Assembly: GCF_027563315.1 (NCBI RefSeq)
Contig: NZ_JAMKBJ010000017.1
Coordinates: forward strand, 1 to 59,572
Source: Paenisporosarcina quisquiliarum
GTDB taxonomy: Bacteria > Bacillota > Bacilli > Bacillales_A > Planococcaceae
Direction of reading: 5' to 3'
Length of the DNA stretch: 59,572 nt
The notes beneath the pieces were generated by a model that was given only the letters and a program-made list of their open reading frames with translations, was not told the origin of the DNA and ran no database searches. A program made the translations under genes and the position numbers. Below, piece after piece: positions 33,380 to 42,603 of this stretch (the stretch's first letter is position 1; every line of letters starts with the position of its first letter).

Positions 33380-33613
33380 ATGAATGATCAACAGCCGTCT
33401 GTAGAATTTGTGAGCAGTTTTGATCCTTACGTATACCAGACGTTAGCGTCAGTTGTAGGTGGAAGAATTGTCGTCCAATTATCAAATAATAGTGTAGTAA
33501 AAGGTGTTCTTAAAGAAGTAATGCCAGATCACGTAGTTGTGGAAACGAATGGTACGCCATTTTACGTCCGAATTCAGCAAATTATCTGGGTGTCTCCGGC
33601 TTCTCATAAATAG
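33380..33613 (+). CDS. DUF2642 domain protein
   Basis: A 77-residue protein. LASVVGGRIVVQLSNNSVVKGVLKEVMPDHVVVETNGTPFYVRIQQIIWVSP is the DUF2642 pattern, a small SH3/Sm-like beta barrel also found in spore-associated Bacillus proteins (YuzF). SD AAAGGAG precedes ATG 33380. It lies 82 bases upstream of the Mn catalase start. Role unknown; a spore or stress link is inferred from the family and neighbour only. Confidence 0.75.
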   Translation: MNDQQPSVEFVSSFDPYVYQTLASVVGGRIVVQLSNNSVVKGVLKEVMPDHVVVETNGTPFYVRIQQIIWVSPASHK

Positions 33614-33695
33614 AAAATGAACATATTCACTTGCTGACAGTCATAAACATAATCAGAAAGTGTCGAATTCATAAAATGTGAGAGAAGGAGATTCC

Positions 33696-34589
33696 ATGTT
33701 TAAACGCGTAAACAGGCTACAAATTGAACTGCCGGTACCGGAATATGGGGATGCCAACGCGGCTGCAGCCGTTCAAGAATTATTGGGCGGAAAATTTGGA
33801 GAAATGTCGACCTTGAATAATTATATGTATCAGTCTTTCAATTTTCGGCAAAAAACGAAATTCAAACCGTTTTATGATTTGGTAGCCAGTATTACGGCTG
33901 AAGAATTTGGTCATGTTGAATTGGTATCGAACACCATCAATATCTTGCAAAAAGGAACCTCTTTTGCTGGTGATCCGGATTTGACGCCATTGCAGAATGG
34001 TAAGGATCAACGCAATACCTATGCCCTCATAGCAACCGCACAGACTTCCATGGCTGGCGATTCTATGGGTAATCCTTGGCGTGGTGACCATGTATTTTCT
34101 AGTGGAAACTTAGTGTTGGACCTGTTGCATAACTTCTTCCTCGAGTGCGGCGCAAGAACACATAAGATGCGTGTGTATGAGATGACGAATCATGAAACGG
34201 CGCGGGAAATGATTGGTTATTTACTTGTACGCGGCGGAACGCACGTGCTTGCATATGCGAAAGCCATTGAAATGGCAACGGGAGTCGACATAACGAAAAT
34301 GCTTCCGATTCCGAATTTGGATAATCGGAAATTTGATCATGCGAGAAAATTCGAAGATCAAGGTTTAGGGAATATTCTCTTTACGTGGAATGATGAAGGG
34401 CAGTATAAAGATATTCGTTCCATCTGGAAAGGTGATAATCCACTGAACGGACAGCCACTTGTTGTTCAAGATGGTATTCCTAAAGGTGGGCCAATTCCGG
34501 ATCTTGACGATTTACCGGAAGAGTTTGCACCAGGTATCGGACCGGATGAATATCAACAAATCGCCAAACGATTACTGGCGAATATGTAG
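33696..34589 (+). CDS. Manganese catalase
   Basis: A 297-residue di-manganese catalase of the YdbD type. The four-helix bundle carries the ligand segments EEFGHVELV (about residue 66) and the later NFFLECGARTHKMRVYEMTNHETAREMIGYLLVRGGTHVLAYAKAIE. The C-terminal tail has PKGGPIPDLDDLPEEFAPG. It decomposes hydrogen peroxide without haem. ATG 33696 has GAAGGAG upstream. Related proteins are stress or spore-coat associated (CotJC), but length and sequence fit YdbD better. Confidence 0.92.
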   Translation: MFKRVNRLQIELPVPEYGDANAAAAVQELLGGKFGEMSTLNNYMYQSFNFRQKTKFKPFYDLVASITAEEFGHVELVSNTINILQKGTSFAGDPDLTPLQNGKDQRNTYALIATAQTSMAGDSMGNPWRGDHVFSSGNLVLDLLHNFFLECGARTHKMRVYEMTNHETAREMIGYLLVRGGTHVLAYAKAIEMATGVDITKMLPIPNLDNRKFDHARKFEDQGLGNILFTWNDEGQYKDIRSIWKGDNPLNGQPLVVQDGIPKGGPIPDLDDLPEEFAPGIGPDEYQQIAKRLLANM

Positions 34590-34638
34590 TGCATTTATTG
34601 AGCGTCTCATGAAGTTTACTTGCTTGTGAAACGTGTTT

Positions 34639-34733
34639 GAGCGATAAATTGTTGCATTTGAGCGATAAATCGTCAGTTTGAGCGATAAATCTCCAGACTG
34701 ATCGATAAATCCTTTCATATGAGCGATAAATAT
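34639..34733. repeat. 20-21-base-period array, core GAGCGATAAAT
   Basis: GAGCGATAAAT at 34639, 34660, 34680, (GATCGATAAAT) 34700 and 34721, with steps of 21, 20, 20 and 21. The 9-10 bases between cores differ. A worn copy may lie at 34599. It sits between the Mn catalase and the terminator of the convergent hmoB. Confidence 0.85.
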
Positions 34734-34749
34734 TTCACAAACTTTTTCA

Positions 34750-34792
34750 TAAAAAAAGCGCCGATTCCCCGAGGAATGGCGCTTTTTGTGTG
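34750..34792. terminator. Bidirectional terminator between Mn catalase and hmoB
   Basis: AAAGCGCCGATTCC and GGAATGGCGCTTTTT around CCGA, with A and T tracts on both sides. Confidence 0.8.
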
Positions 34793-34795
34793 AGA

Positions 34796-35317
34796 TTAAA
34801 GAGCTTCGTCAGCTTTTTTTATGGCTTTATAAGTCGTTACATAAGAAGAGCTTGAGAAAATGTTAGGACGTTTGTCGATCCCTTCCTCTGTTCCACGTTT
34901 CTCGTGTGCCTTGCTATAAGCTTGTGAATTTTGCCATGCTTCAAATGAACCGGCTCCTGTCCATTCCGTCAAAATAATGTATGTGTCTGAATCCAGTGGA
35001 CGCATCACGCGGATCGCAATAAAACCTGGTTCGTCCTCTATGGCACGAGGACGATTGGTGAAGCGGTGTTCAAAAATTGGACGACCTTCATCTGTAACCG
35101 GGATATTGTTGAATACGAAGTAGCCTTGCTCACTCAGCTCACCAGAAGAGTCGATGACTTCATATTTACGTGGAGTTTGGAAAACTGTTTTGCCACTTGT
35201 TTCATGTAACAGGACAGCATTACCTTCTCCATGTAGGACTATCATATTTTCTCCTGCATGTTTTTCCTTCAAAGAATCCATGAATTCAGGTGTACCTGAT
35301 GTTAAGTAAATGTTCAT
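34796..35317 (-). CDS. hmoB: Haem-degrading monooxygenase HmoB (YhgC)
   Basis: A 173-residue protein. The C-terminal ABM (antibiotic biosynthesis monooxygenase) domain has FIAIRVMRPLDSDTYIILTEWTGAGSFEAWQNSQAYSKAHEK, the substrate pocket of HmoA/HmoB and IsdG-like enzymes. The N-terminal part is an ABM-like extension, as in HmoB. It degrades haem to release iron in the cytoplasm. The gene lies directly before hemEHY, as in B. subtilis, which couples haem breakdown and synthesis in one region. No clear Fur box was seen. Confidence 0.85.
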   Translation of the reverse strand: MNIYLTSGTPEFMDSLKEKHAGENMIVLHGEGNAVLLHETSGKTVFQTPRKYEVIDSSGELSEQGYFVFNNIPVTDEGRPIFEHRFTNRPRAIEDEPGFIAIRVMRPLDSDTYIILTEWTGAGSFEAWQNSQAYSKAHEKRGTEEGIDKRPNIFSSSSYVTTYKAIKKADEAL

Positions 35318-35494
35318 TCAAAATCCCTCCGTATCTATATGTACATTATAATCTTCCCCACTCAAAAGTGCTCGAAACAACACTTTGTCAAAAGAATGTC
35401 TACGAATCAAGGCATTTCTATGACAATTGCATCTGAAATCTATACAATAGTCTAGAGAACGTCTATATTTAGAACGAATATAACGAAAAGCGTA

Positions 35495-35535
35495 GAGTGC
35501 ATGAGGTCCTGAAGCTTAGATGTAAGCTGGCACTC
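35495..35535 (+). other. Hairpin in the hemE leader
   Basis: GAGTGC (35495-35500) pairs with GCACTC (35530-35535), and AAGCTTAGATGTAAGCT forms an inner stem. There is no T-run, so it is not a terminator. It may stabilise or regulate the hemEHY mRNA; no known riboswitch pattern was recognised. Confidence 0.35.
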
Positions 35536-35587
35536 AGAGCTAGATATAAAAAACAAAAACACTTTGTGAGGGGCAGGCATAAATTTC

Positions 35588-36637
35588 ATGAGACAGATTA
35601 ACGACACGTTTTTACGCGCAGCAAGAGGCGAGAAAGTGGATTACACTCCAGTATGGTATATGCGTCAAGCAGGACGTTCACAACCGGAATACCGTAAAAT
35701 TAAAGAGAAGTATTCATTAGAAGAAATTACACATCAACCAGAACTATGTGCATACGTCACGCGCTTACCGGTTGAAAATTATGATGTGGATGCTGCTATT
35801 TTATACAAGGATATTGTGACACCACTTCCAGGAATCGGTGTGGATGTGAAAATTAAAGCAGGCGTAGGTCCTGTTATTTCAAACCCTATACGTACAGTTC
35901 AGGATGTTGAAAAGCTTGGGGAACTTTCACCACATGATCACATTCCGTTCGTACTTGAAACAATCAAGATTTTGACTGAAGAACAACTGAATGTGCCTTT
36001 AATCGGCTTCTCTGGAGCTCCTTTCACACTTGCGAGTTACATGATCGAAGGCGGACCATCAAAAAATTACAACAAAACGAAAGCGTTCATGGTATCGGAA
36101 CCGAAAGCTTGGTTTGCGTTAATGGACAAGCTTGCTGATATGATCATCGTTTATACAAAAGCACAAATCGATGCTGGCGCAAAAGCGATTCAAATTTTCG
36201 ACTCATGGGTTGGCGCATTGAATATTGAAGATTACCGTATTTTCATTAAACCAGTAATGACACGTATTTTTACAGCTATTCAAGAGCAAGGTGTACCAGT
36301 GACAACATTCGGTGTTGGAGCAAGCCACTTGGCAAAAGAATGGCATGACCTGCCAGTTGATGTAGTTGGTTTGGACTGGCGTTTATCCATTAAAGAAGCG
36401 CGTGCAATGGGCTTGACGAAAACGCTTCAAGGCAACTTAGATCCATCCCTATTATTGGCGGATTGGTCAGTTATTGAAGAACGTGCAAAAGAAATCATCG
36501 ATCAAGGAATCGCTCATCCTTCACATATCTTTAATTTAGGTCACGGCGTATTCCCTGAAGTAAATCCAGATACGTTGAAACGATTAACATCATTTGTCCA
36601 TGAATACAGCCGTGCACAGATGAAAGCACATTCATAA
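35588..36637 (+). CDS. hemE: Uroporphyrinogen decarboxylase HemE
   Basis: A 349-residue enzyme converting uroporphyrinogen III to coproporphyrinogen III. Signature regions are [16 protein letters not shown] (near residue 21), the substrate loop [35 protein letters not shown], and a C-terminal [15 protein letters not shown]. First gene of the hemEHY operon. ATG 35588 is the natural family start, although its GAGGGG SD is rather distant. Confidence 0.96.
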   Translation: MRQINDTFLRAARGEKVDYTPVWYMRQAGRSQPEYRKIKEKYSLEEITHQPELCAYVTRLPVENYDVDAAILYKDIVTPLPGIGVDVKIKAGVGPVISNPIRTVQDVEKLGELSPHDHIPFVLETIKILTEEQLNVPLIGFSGAPFTLASYMIEGGPSKNYNKTKAFMVSEPKAWFALMDKLADMIIVYTKAQIDAGAKAIQIFDSWVGALNIEDYRIFIKPVMTRIFTAIQEQGVPVTTFGVGASHLAKEWHDLPVDVVGLDWRLSIKEARAMGLTKTLQGNLDPSLLLADWSVIEERAKEIIDQGIAHPSHIFNLGHGVFPEVNPDTLKRLTSFVHEYSRAQMKAHS

Positions 36638-36710
36638 GGCGTATAAGTTCGCTCGAAGGTTATGAACGTGGCAAAATGAAGAATGTAAATTAATGAATGA
36701 GGTGATCAAG

Positions 36711-37646
36711 TTGACTAAAAAAACAATGGGACTGCTTGTGATGGCTTACGGTACGCCCTATAAAGAAGAAGACTTAGAGCGTTATTATACACATATCCGC
36801 CATGGCCGTCCGCCAAGCCCTGAAGCACTGACTGATCTTAGAGATCGTTATCGTGCAATTGGGGGGATTTCTCCTTTGGCAAAAATTACAGATGATCAAG
36901 CTGCTGCACTTCGTGATCGTTTGAATGCCGTTCAAGATGAAATTGAATTTAAATTGTACATTGGCTTAAAGCATATAGAACCATTTGTGGAAGATGCAGT
37001 GGAGCAAATGCACAAAGATGGGATAACGGAAGCGGTATCGATTGTACTTGCACCTCATTTTTCAACGTTTTCAATTAAATCGTATAACGGACGTGCAAAA
37101 GAGACAGCTGAAAAATTAGGCGGTCCTCATATTACTTCTGTAGAGAGTTGGTATGATGAACCTAAATTTATTCAGTATTGGTCTGAAAAGGTTTCTGAGA
37201 CGTTCAATTCGATGTCGGAAGAACAACGTGCGAAAGCATGTCTGATTGTTTCAGCGCATTCATTGCCAGAGAAAATTATTGCAAATGGCGATCCATATCC
37301 AAACCAGTTAAAAGAGACGGCGGACTTAATCGCGCAGTCAGCTGGTGTTGAGAACTACGAAGTTGGTTGGCAAAGCGCCGGTCAAACGCCGGAACCTTGG
37401 ATTGGACCGGATGTTCAAGACTTGACACGTGAATTGCATGAACAAAAAGGCTATTCCACATTTGTCTACACGCCAGTCGGGTTTGTAGCAGATCATTTGG
37501 AAGTGCTATTTGATAATGATTATGAGTGTAAAGTGGTAACGGATGAAATCGGAGCTACTTACTACCGACCTGAAATGCCGAACACGCAACCATTGTTTAT
37601 TGATGCGATGTCAGATGTTGTACTAAAGCATTTAGATAAAAAATAA
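36711..37646 (+). CDS. hemH: Coproporphyrin III ferrochelatase HemH (CpfC)
   Basis: A 311-residue class of ferrochelatase that inserts iron into coproporphyrin III in Gram-positive bacteria. Key stretches are [50 protein letters not shown] and [10 protein letters not shown], with the catalytic His, and [20 protein letters not shown], with the metal-site Glu. TTG 36711 is preferred: GAGGTG lies at the right distance and the protein then aligns with B. subtilis HemH; ATG 36693 adds six residues. It lies between hemE and hemY. Confidence 0.95.
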   Translation: MTKKTMGLLVMAYGTPYKEEDLERYYTHIRHGRPPSPEALTDLRDRYRAIGGISPLAKITDDQAAALRDRLNAVQDEIEFKLYIGLKHIEPFVEDAVEQMHKDGITEAVSIVLAPHFSTFSIKSYNGRAKETAEKLGGPHITSVESWYDEPKFIQYWSEKVSETFNSMSEEQRAKACLIVSAHSLPEKIIANGDPYPNQLKETADLIAQSAGVENYEVGWQSAGQTPEPWIGPDVQDLTRELHEQKGYSTFVYTPVGFVADHLEVLFDNDYECKVVTDEIGATYYRPEMPNTQPLFIDAMSDVVLKHLDKK

Positions 37647-37663
37647 GGAAACTGAAATCGAAA

Positions 37664-39082
37664 GTGATGATGACTGTGTCTCAAGGAAAACGTAAAGTAG
37701 CGATTATTGGTGGCGGAATTACTGGGTTGGCAGCTGCTTTTTACTTGCAGAAGGAAGCGAAAGAAAAAGGGTATCCCCTTGAAGTAGTTTTGATAGAAGC
37801 TTCCCATCGTCTTGGAGGAAAAATCCAGACAGTTCGTAAAGATGGATTTGTTATCGAACGGGGACCTGACTCGTTTTTGGCTCGTAAGAAAAGCTTTGGT
37901 ATTCTGGCCGAGGATCTTGGCATTAGTGATCAACTTGTCAGCAATGCAACTGGACAGGCATATATACTCGTCAATGATGGTCTGCATCCGATTCCTGGAG
38001 GGTCTGTTATGGGCATTCCTACGCAAATATCGCCTTTCATCACCTCGGGATTGTTCTCATGGAGCGGGAAATTCCGCGCAGCTGGAGATTTTGTTTTACC
38101 TAAGTCTGCAGTTAATGAAGATCAGTCGGTTGGACAATTTTTACGCAGACGTTTCGGCGGAGAAGTGGTCGAAAATCTAATTGAACCGCTATTATCAGGT
38201 ATCTATTCTGGGGATATTGATAAAATGAGTCTCCAGGCAACTTTTCCCCAGTTTTATAAGCTGGAACAGGAACATCGCAGCCTGATTATCGGTTCAAAAA
38301 AAACGACCCCTAAACAGCCTGTTGTTAAGTCTAAAGAGGGCATTTTCCGTACATTTAGGAATGGATTGGAAACGATTGTGGAAGCAATTGAAGCGCAACT
38401 CGAACCTGGTTCTGTTATGAAGGGTGTCCGTGTAGAACGTTTCGAACGAGTCGGGAATCAAGTGAATCTTTTCCTGAACAACGATTCGGAAATGCTTCTC
38501 GATCAATTAATTGTAGCAACACCTCATCTTGCAGCTTTGCCATTATTTGAAGACCATGGATTAATGACTGATTTCGAGGAGATGCCTGCTACCTCGGTTG
38601 CGACTGTTGCACTGGCTTTTAAAGAAGAAGCAGTCAAACAAGATAAAGAAGGCACGGGATTCTTAGTATCGAGGAACAGTGATTATTCCATTACTGCTTG
38701 TACGTGGACTCATCGTAAGTGGCCAACAACCACGCCTGATGGACATGTACTGCTTCGCGGTTTTGTAGGTCGTGCAGGTGATGAGTCTGCAGTGGAATTG
38801 TCTGATAGCGAACTTGAAAAAATCGTTCTTGCTGATTTACGTAAAACGATTAAAATTGATCAAGAACCTCTATTTTCAGTAGTCACACGATGGAAAAATG
38901 CATCTCCTCAATATGTTGTAGGGCATAAAGAACGCGTGGCAAAAGCGAAAAAAGAAATTAAAGAGCAATTCCCAATGATTAAGCTGGCCGGAAGTTCTTA
39001 TGAAGGTCTAGGATTGCCCGATTGTGTGGATCAAGGGAAAGCCGCAGTAAGTGAAGTATTGGAAGATTTGTTTGTCAAATAA
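37664..39082 (+). CDS. hemY: Coproporphyrinogen III oxidase (HemY/CgoX)
   Basis: A 472-residue FAD oxidase. The N-terminal GGGITGLAAAFYLQK dinucleotide fold leads to RLGGKIQTVRKDGFVIERGPDSFLARK. The C-terminal LAGSSYEGLGLPDCVDQGKAA is the FAD-closing motif of the HemG/HemY family. In Bacillales this enzyme oxidises coproporphyrinogen III before iron insertion. It begins 17 bases after hemH. A T-run hairpin at about 39089-39120 ends the operon. Confidence 0.94.
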   Translation: MMMTVSQGKRKVAIIGGGITGLAAAFYLQKEAKEKGYPLEVVLIEASHRLGGKIQTVRKDGFVIERGPDSFLARKKSFGILAEDLGISDQLVSNATGQAYILVNDGLHPIPGGSVMGIPTQISPFITSGLFSWSGKFRAAGDFVLPKSAVNEDQSVGQFLRRRFGGEVVENLIEPLLSGIYSGDIDKMSLQATFPQFYKLEQEHRSLIIGSKKTTPKQPVVKSKEGIFRTFRNGLETIVEAIEAQLEPGSVMKGVRVERFERVGNQVNLFLNNDSEMLLDQLIVATPHLAALPLFEDHGLMTDFEEMPATSVATVALAFKEEAVKQDKEGTGFLVSRNSDYSITACTWTHRKWPTTTPDGHVLLRGFVGRAGDESAVELSDSELEKIVLADLRKTIKIDQEPLFSVVTRWKNASPQYVVGHKERVAKAKKEIKEQFPMIKLAGSSYEGLGLPDCVDQGKAAVSEVLEDLFVK

Positions 39083-39088
39083 TGGTGT

Positions 39089-39120
39089 AAGGGCAACTCC
39101 TCGGAGTAGCTCTTTTTTTT
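39089..39120 (+). terminator. Terminator of hemEHY
   Basis: GGGCAACTCC with GGAGTAGCTC (one mismatch), followed by eight Ts. Confidence 0.65.
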
Positions 39121-39175
39121 TACTTTAGTGTATAGTTATTTGAATAATAGAATCGAAGAGAAAAGTGGGTAAACT

Positions 39176-39364
39176 ATGTACGCTATCATGAAATTTTTGA
39201 TTTTTATCATTTTAATCTACGGATTTGATTTTCTGTTGAAGATTATGATCTTTTCTCCTATTGGAGCTGACGGTATTATGAGTTTGTTTATTCGCTCCAT
39301 TATCGCAACTGTTTTAGCAATAATATCATCCTATTATATTTTAAGATTTATAGAGAATTTATGA
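39176..39364 (+). CDS. Small two-helix membrane protein
   Basis: A 62-residue protein, almost wholly hydrophobic, with two helices (FLIFIILIYGFDFLLKIMIF and LFIRSIIATVLAIISSYYIL) and a short loop. The SD is weak (AAGTGGG). No family is recognised. It stands between the haem operon and yhgD; expression is uncertain. Confidence 0.5.
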   Translation: MYAIMKFLIFIILIYGFDFLLKIMIFSPIGADGIMSLFIRSIIATVLAIISSYYILRFIENL

Positions 39365-39410
39365 TTTTCTTTATTGGAAGCTTGAAAAATCAGGAGAATT
39401 AGTTTATGAT

Positions 39411-39445
39411 AATGACTAAATGACCGTTATGGTTTTTTAGTCATT
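39411..39445 (+). promoter_or_regulatory. Inverted repeat upstream of yhgD, likely autoregulatory operator
   Basis: Perfect 10-base arms AATGACTAAA (39411-39420) and TTTAGTCATT (39436-39445), separated by 15 bases. The left part reads TGACTAAATGACC, close to TGACCAAATGAAC in the yhgE upstream region. Confidence 0.55.
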
Positions 39446-39467
39446 TTTATTGGGTGAGGTGAATATA

Positions 39468-40037
39468 GTGGATAGAAGACACGAAATATTAGAAGCAGCA
39501 ACTAAATCATTTTCTTTGTTCGGTTATAAGGCGACGACAATGGATCAAGTAGCAAAGCTGGCAAACGTAGGAAAAGGGACAATTTATACGTTTTTTTCAA
39601 ATAAAGAAGAATTGTTTCACGCAATTGTGTTTGCGATGATTAATGAAATGAAAGCAGAGAAGGATGCCATTATTTCTGATCGACGCTCTTTTCAGGAAAA
39701 TGCTCATCTTGTTTTAATGAAAATGTTGGAATTCAGAGAAAGACATGCTTTACTTTCTAAGTTGATAGCTGAAGAAAAAGAGATGCAAACGCCAATCGTC
39801 CAAGCAGTTCTTGTGAAAGTCGAGCAAGAAATTGTCCACTATATTGCAGAACATATCGAGCGGGCGATTTCCAATAAGGAAATAAGAGATGTAGATGTCG
39901 AATTAGTAGCCTACTTGATTTTTAAAGCATATATGGCTTTTGCTGTGGATTGGCAAATGACGCATGAACAAGCACTGCCAGAAGAGAAAATCGTCGGTGT
40001 GTTTCGCGATACAATATTTCGAAGTCTCATTACTTGA
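39468..40037 (+). CDS. yhgD: TetR family regulator YhgD
   Basis: A 189-residue TetR regulator. The HTH is residues 5-50 (RRHEILEAATKSFSLFGYKATTMDQVAKLANVGKGTIYTFFSNKEELF), with a C-terminal ligand-binding domain. GTG 39468 is chosen because GAGGTG lies upstream. Directly downstream is yhgE, and similar inverted repeats precede both genes, so YhgD probably represses itself and yhgE, as expected from synteny with B. subtilis. A terminator overlaps its stop. Confidence 0.85.
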   Translation: MDRRHEILEAATKSFSLFGYKATTMDQVAKLANVGKGTIYTFFSNKEELFHAIVFAMINEMKAEKDAIISDRRSFQENAHLVLMKMLEFRERHALLSKLIAEEKEMQTPIVQAVLVKVEQEIVHYIAEHIERAISNKEIRDVDVELVAYLIFKAYMAFAVDWQMTHEQALPEEKIVGVFRDTIFRSLIT

Positions 40038-40049
40038 GACTCTTTTTTT
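40021..40049 (+). terminator. Terminator overlapping the yhgD stop
   Basis: AGTCTC and GAGACT around ATTACTT, then seven Ts; yhgE therefore needs its own promoter. Confidence 0.7.
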
Positions 40050-40056
40050 GGAACAA

Positions 40057-40083
40057 ATTGACCAAATGAACAATTCGGTCAAT
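40057..40083 (+). promoter_or_regulatory. Inverted repeat upstream of yhgE
   Basis: ATTGACC (40057-40063) and GGTCAAT (40077-40083), arms of seven bases with 13 between. TTGACC can double as a -35 element. It resembles the site before yhgD. Confidence 0.5.
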
Positions 40084-40103
40084 AAGTATTAGGAGGAAAT
40101 CAA

Positions 40104-42290
40104 ATGATAAAACAAGAATTTTTAAACATAGTTAAGAATCGTAAACTACTTATCCCGATTCTTGCGGTTTTATTTATTCCAGTACTATATGCGGGCATGT
40201 TTTTGTGGGCATTTTGGGATCCCTATGAACAGTTAAATGAGCTTCCTGTAGCGATTGTAAATGAGGATGTTGGAGCTGAACTTGATGGCGAACACATAAC
40301 GGTCGGGAAGGATGTCACGGAGAAACTTGTAGATAGCCAACAATTTCATTTTGTGGAAGTGTCAAAAAAACAGGGTGAAGAAGCTCTGGAAAATCAGGAT
40401 TATTACATGGTGATCGAAATTCCATCGAATTTTTCTCAACATGCGACGACACTCCTTGATGAGCAACCTGAAAAATTATTGATTGAATACAAACCGAACG
40501 AAGGATTTAATTTCTTATCAGCGCAGATAGGTGATACAGCAGTTGAACGTATTCGTGCAGAAGTAAATAAACAAGTCGTAGCTAGCTATTCCGAAAAGCT
40601 TTTTGCTTCCATTACTAAAATGGGTACTGGTTACGGAGAGGCCGCCGACGGAGCTGAGAAATTATCTGCTGGAGCAGACAAGCTTTCTTCCGGAGCGACG
40701 GATTTGCAAGGATATCTGGAACAATTGGCAAGCGGATCAGTACAACTCGCCGATGGGTCAACAGCACTTGCTTCAGGGACAGTGAAAGCATCAAACGGTG
40801 CAACAGAATTGTATACTGGACTTGGAAAACTTACAGAAGGAGCGAGTCAGTTACAACAAGGTGCTGGCAAAGCAGCAGGTGGAGCGGGGCAATTGCAAGA
40901 CGGGGTTGCTTCTTATACGCAAGGTGTTGCAAAAGTATCAACTGGACTAGCGAAGGCTAATGATAATGAACAGCAGCTTGTAGAAGCGCTGAGACAACTG
41001 CAACAAGGTGCCACCATGACGAATCAATCGGTTGGTAAATTGGCAGGAGGGTCGATTCAAGTTACCGCTGGTTTGGAGTCTTTATCCGAACAAATGGCTC
41101 CGATTCTCGCTTCACTTCCGAAAGAACAACAGACTGCTTTGAAAGTGGCGATCGAGCAACTTAAACAAGGAAGTTCACAGGTTTCTCAAGGTTTAGGTGA
41201 GTTGCAAGGTGGAACAGAGCAGCTAAGCGGCGGAATGAACCAGGCTACATCTGGTGCAGAAAATTTAGCAGCAGGACATCAGGAACTTGCGAAAGGATTA
41301 TCTACCTTAACTCAATCCTCAGAGACTTTGAATACAGGGGCTGCATCTTTAGCAACCGGAACTGACACCCTTTCGACTAAGTTAGGGGATTTGAAAAATG
41401 GTCTCACAAGTGCCTCGACAGGTAGCAAAGAGTTATCAAGCGGGTTGCAACAACTCGTTCAGGGTTCAAACAAGTTAACTTCAGGTACCTCCCAGCTTGC
41501 GTCAAAATCTGGAGAACTTGCAGCCGGATCCACGCAGCTCGTGGAGGGGACAGCAAAACTAGCTGAAGGTACGTCTACTTTACAGGGGAAATTGGCAGCA
41601 GCTTCAACTGAAGCAAGCGAAGTTAATGCCAACGACGACACGATTGATATGGCTTCTTCTCCTGTAGGTGTGACGAAATCTGCAGTCAATCATGTTCCGA
41701 ACTATGGAACCGGATTTGCGCCATACTTCTTATCACTTGGATTATTTGTGGGAGCATTGTTAATTTCAATTGTTTTCCCTCTGGTACAAACAGCAATCCC
41801 ACCTACAAGTGGTTTTGCATGGGCAACAAGTAAAATGACCGTTCTCGGAATCGTAGGTGTTATTCAAGCATTGGTTGCAGTGGCCATATTAATTTTCGGT
41901 TTGGGATTGGAACCAGTGAATCTCGGGTGGTTTATTGCGACGGCCATCATGACAAGTTTCACTTACCTAGCCATCGTTCAATTGCTCGTTTCGGTTCTTG
42001 GTGACAGCGGAAGATTTGTTGCAATCATTATTCTGATTTTACAATTGACGACAAGTGCAGGAACCTTCCCGCTTGAATTAATTCCAAAACCATTGCAAAT
42101 ATTTAACCAATGGTTACCGATGACCTATTCCGTACAAGGCTTTAAAGCAGCGATTTCATCAACAGATATTGGTTTTATTCAGTGGAATAACGGGATCTTA
42201 CTGGCATTCTTTATGGTGTCAATCGTATGCACCGTGTCTTATTTCGTCATATTGTTCAACAGACGCTACTCAAAATTAAAGACAGCATAA
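40104..42290 (+). CDS. yhgE: YhgE/Pip membrane protein
   Basis: A 728-residue phage-infection-protein (Pip/YhgE) family member. One N-terminal helix (about residues 17-37) is followed by a large extracellular region of about 470 residues. That region is dominated by repeated L-x-x-G-[AS] heptads (for example GATELYTGLGKLTEGASQLQQG), which predict long coiled coils. Five or six C-terminal helices follow (from about residue 540). ABC-2-like membrane core. Relatives act as phage receptors or in export; here its control by YhgD is predicted. Length is normal for the family. Confidence 0.88.
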   Translation: MIKQEFLNIVKNRKLLIPILAVLFIPVLYAGMFLWAFWDPYEQLNELPVAIVNEDVGAELDGEHITVGKDVTEKLVDSQQFHFVEVSKKQGEEALENQDYYMVIEIPSNFSQHATTLLDEQPEKLLIEYKPNEGFNFLSAQIGDTAVERIRAEVNKQVVASYSEKLFASITKMGTGYGEAADGAEKLSAGADKLSSGATDLQGYLEQLASGSVQLADGSTALASGTVKASNGATELYTGLGKLTEGASQLQQGAGKAAGGAGQLQDGVASYTQGVAKVSTGLAKANDNEQQLVEALRQLQQGATMTNQSVGKLAGGSIQVTAGLESLSEQMAPILASLPKEQQTALKVAIEQLKQGSSQVSQGLGELQGGTEQLSGGMNQATSGAENLAAGHQELAKGLSTLTQSSETLNTGAASLATGTDTLSTKLGDLKNGLTSASTGSKELSSGLQQLVQGSNKLTSGTSQLASKSGELAAGSTQLVEGTAKLAEGTSTLQGKLAAASTEASEVNANDDTIDMASSPVGVTKSAVNHVPNYGTGFAPYFLSLGLFVGALLISIVFPLVQTAIPPTSGFAWATSKMTVLGIVGVIQALVAVAILIFGLGLEPVNLGWFIATAIMTSFTYLAIVQLLVSVLGDSGRFVAIIILILQLTTSAGTFPLELIPKPLQIFNQWLPMTYSVQGFKAAISSTDIGFIQWNNGILLAFFMVSIVCTVSYFVILFNRRYSKLKTA

Positions 42291-42296
42291 AAAAAA

Positions 42297-42335
42297 CAGC
42301 CGTTCAGGAGAAAGATCCTGAGCGGCTGTTTTTTA
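42297..42335. terminator. Bidirectional terminator between yhgE and yhfH
   Basis: AACAGCCG(T)TCAGGA with TCCTGAGCGGCTGTT around GAAAGA, with A/T tracts on both sides. Confidence 0.8.
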
Positions 42336-42339
42336 TGAA

Positions 42340-42465
42340 TTAAATCGTATTGCATTTTTCACATGTATTGCCATAGCATTCATGCTGTTCTTCAATTTTT
42401 TCTCCACATTGTGCACATTGTTTAGGTGGAAGGTTTTTGAAAAACTCCACTACATTTTCAATCAT
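42340..42465 (-). CDS. yhfH: YhfH family zinc-ribbon-like small protein
   Basis: A 41-residue protein (MIENVVEFFKNLPPKQCAQC, then GEKIEEQHECYGNTCEKCNTI). Two CxxC pairs (CAQC and CEKC), plus a further Cys and His, suggest a zinc site. SD AAGGAGGT precedes ATG 42465. Sequence and position next to lplJ match B. subtilis YhfH as I remember it. Function is unknown. A TTGACA-type promoter element is present on the minus strand near 42540. Confidence 0.78.
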   Translation of the reverse strand: MIENVVEFFKNLPPKQCAQCGEKIEEQHECYGNTCEKCNTI

Positions 42466-42603
42466 ATCGACGACCTCCTTTTCTTCTCTGTACTAGTACT
42501 GTTATTGTTTATAGTATTGTATTATAACAGTCAATCGAATGTCAACACAAACGGCGGATATTCCTATATAATATGAATAACATTTAAAAGGAGCGATACC
42601 CTC

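Noticed and set aside
35330-35587. T-box or riboswitch in the hemE leader
   Set aside because: Only a simple hairpin is seen; no T-box sequence, terminator or known aptamer pattern.
37562-38026. 154-residue minus-strand ORF
   Set aside because: Antisense across the hemH-hemY junction; both of those genes are clear.
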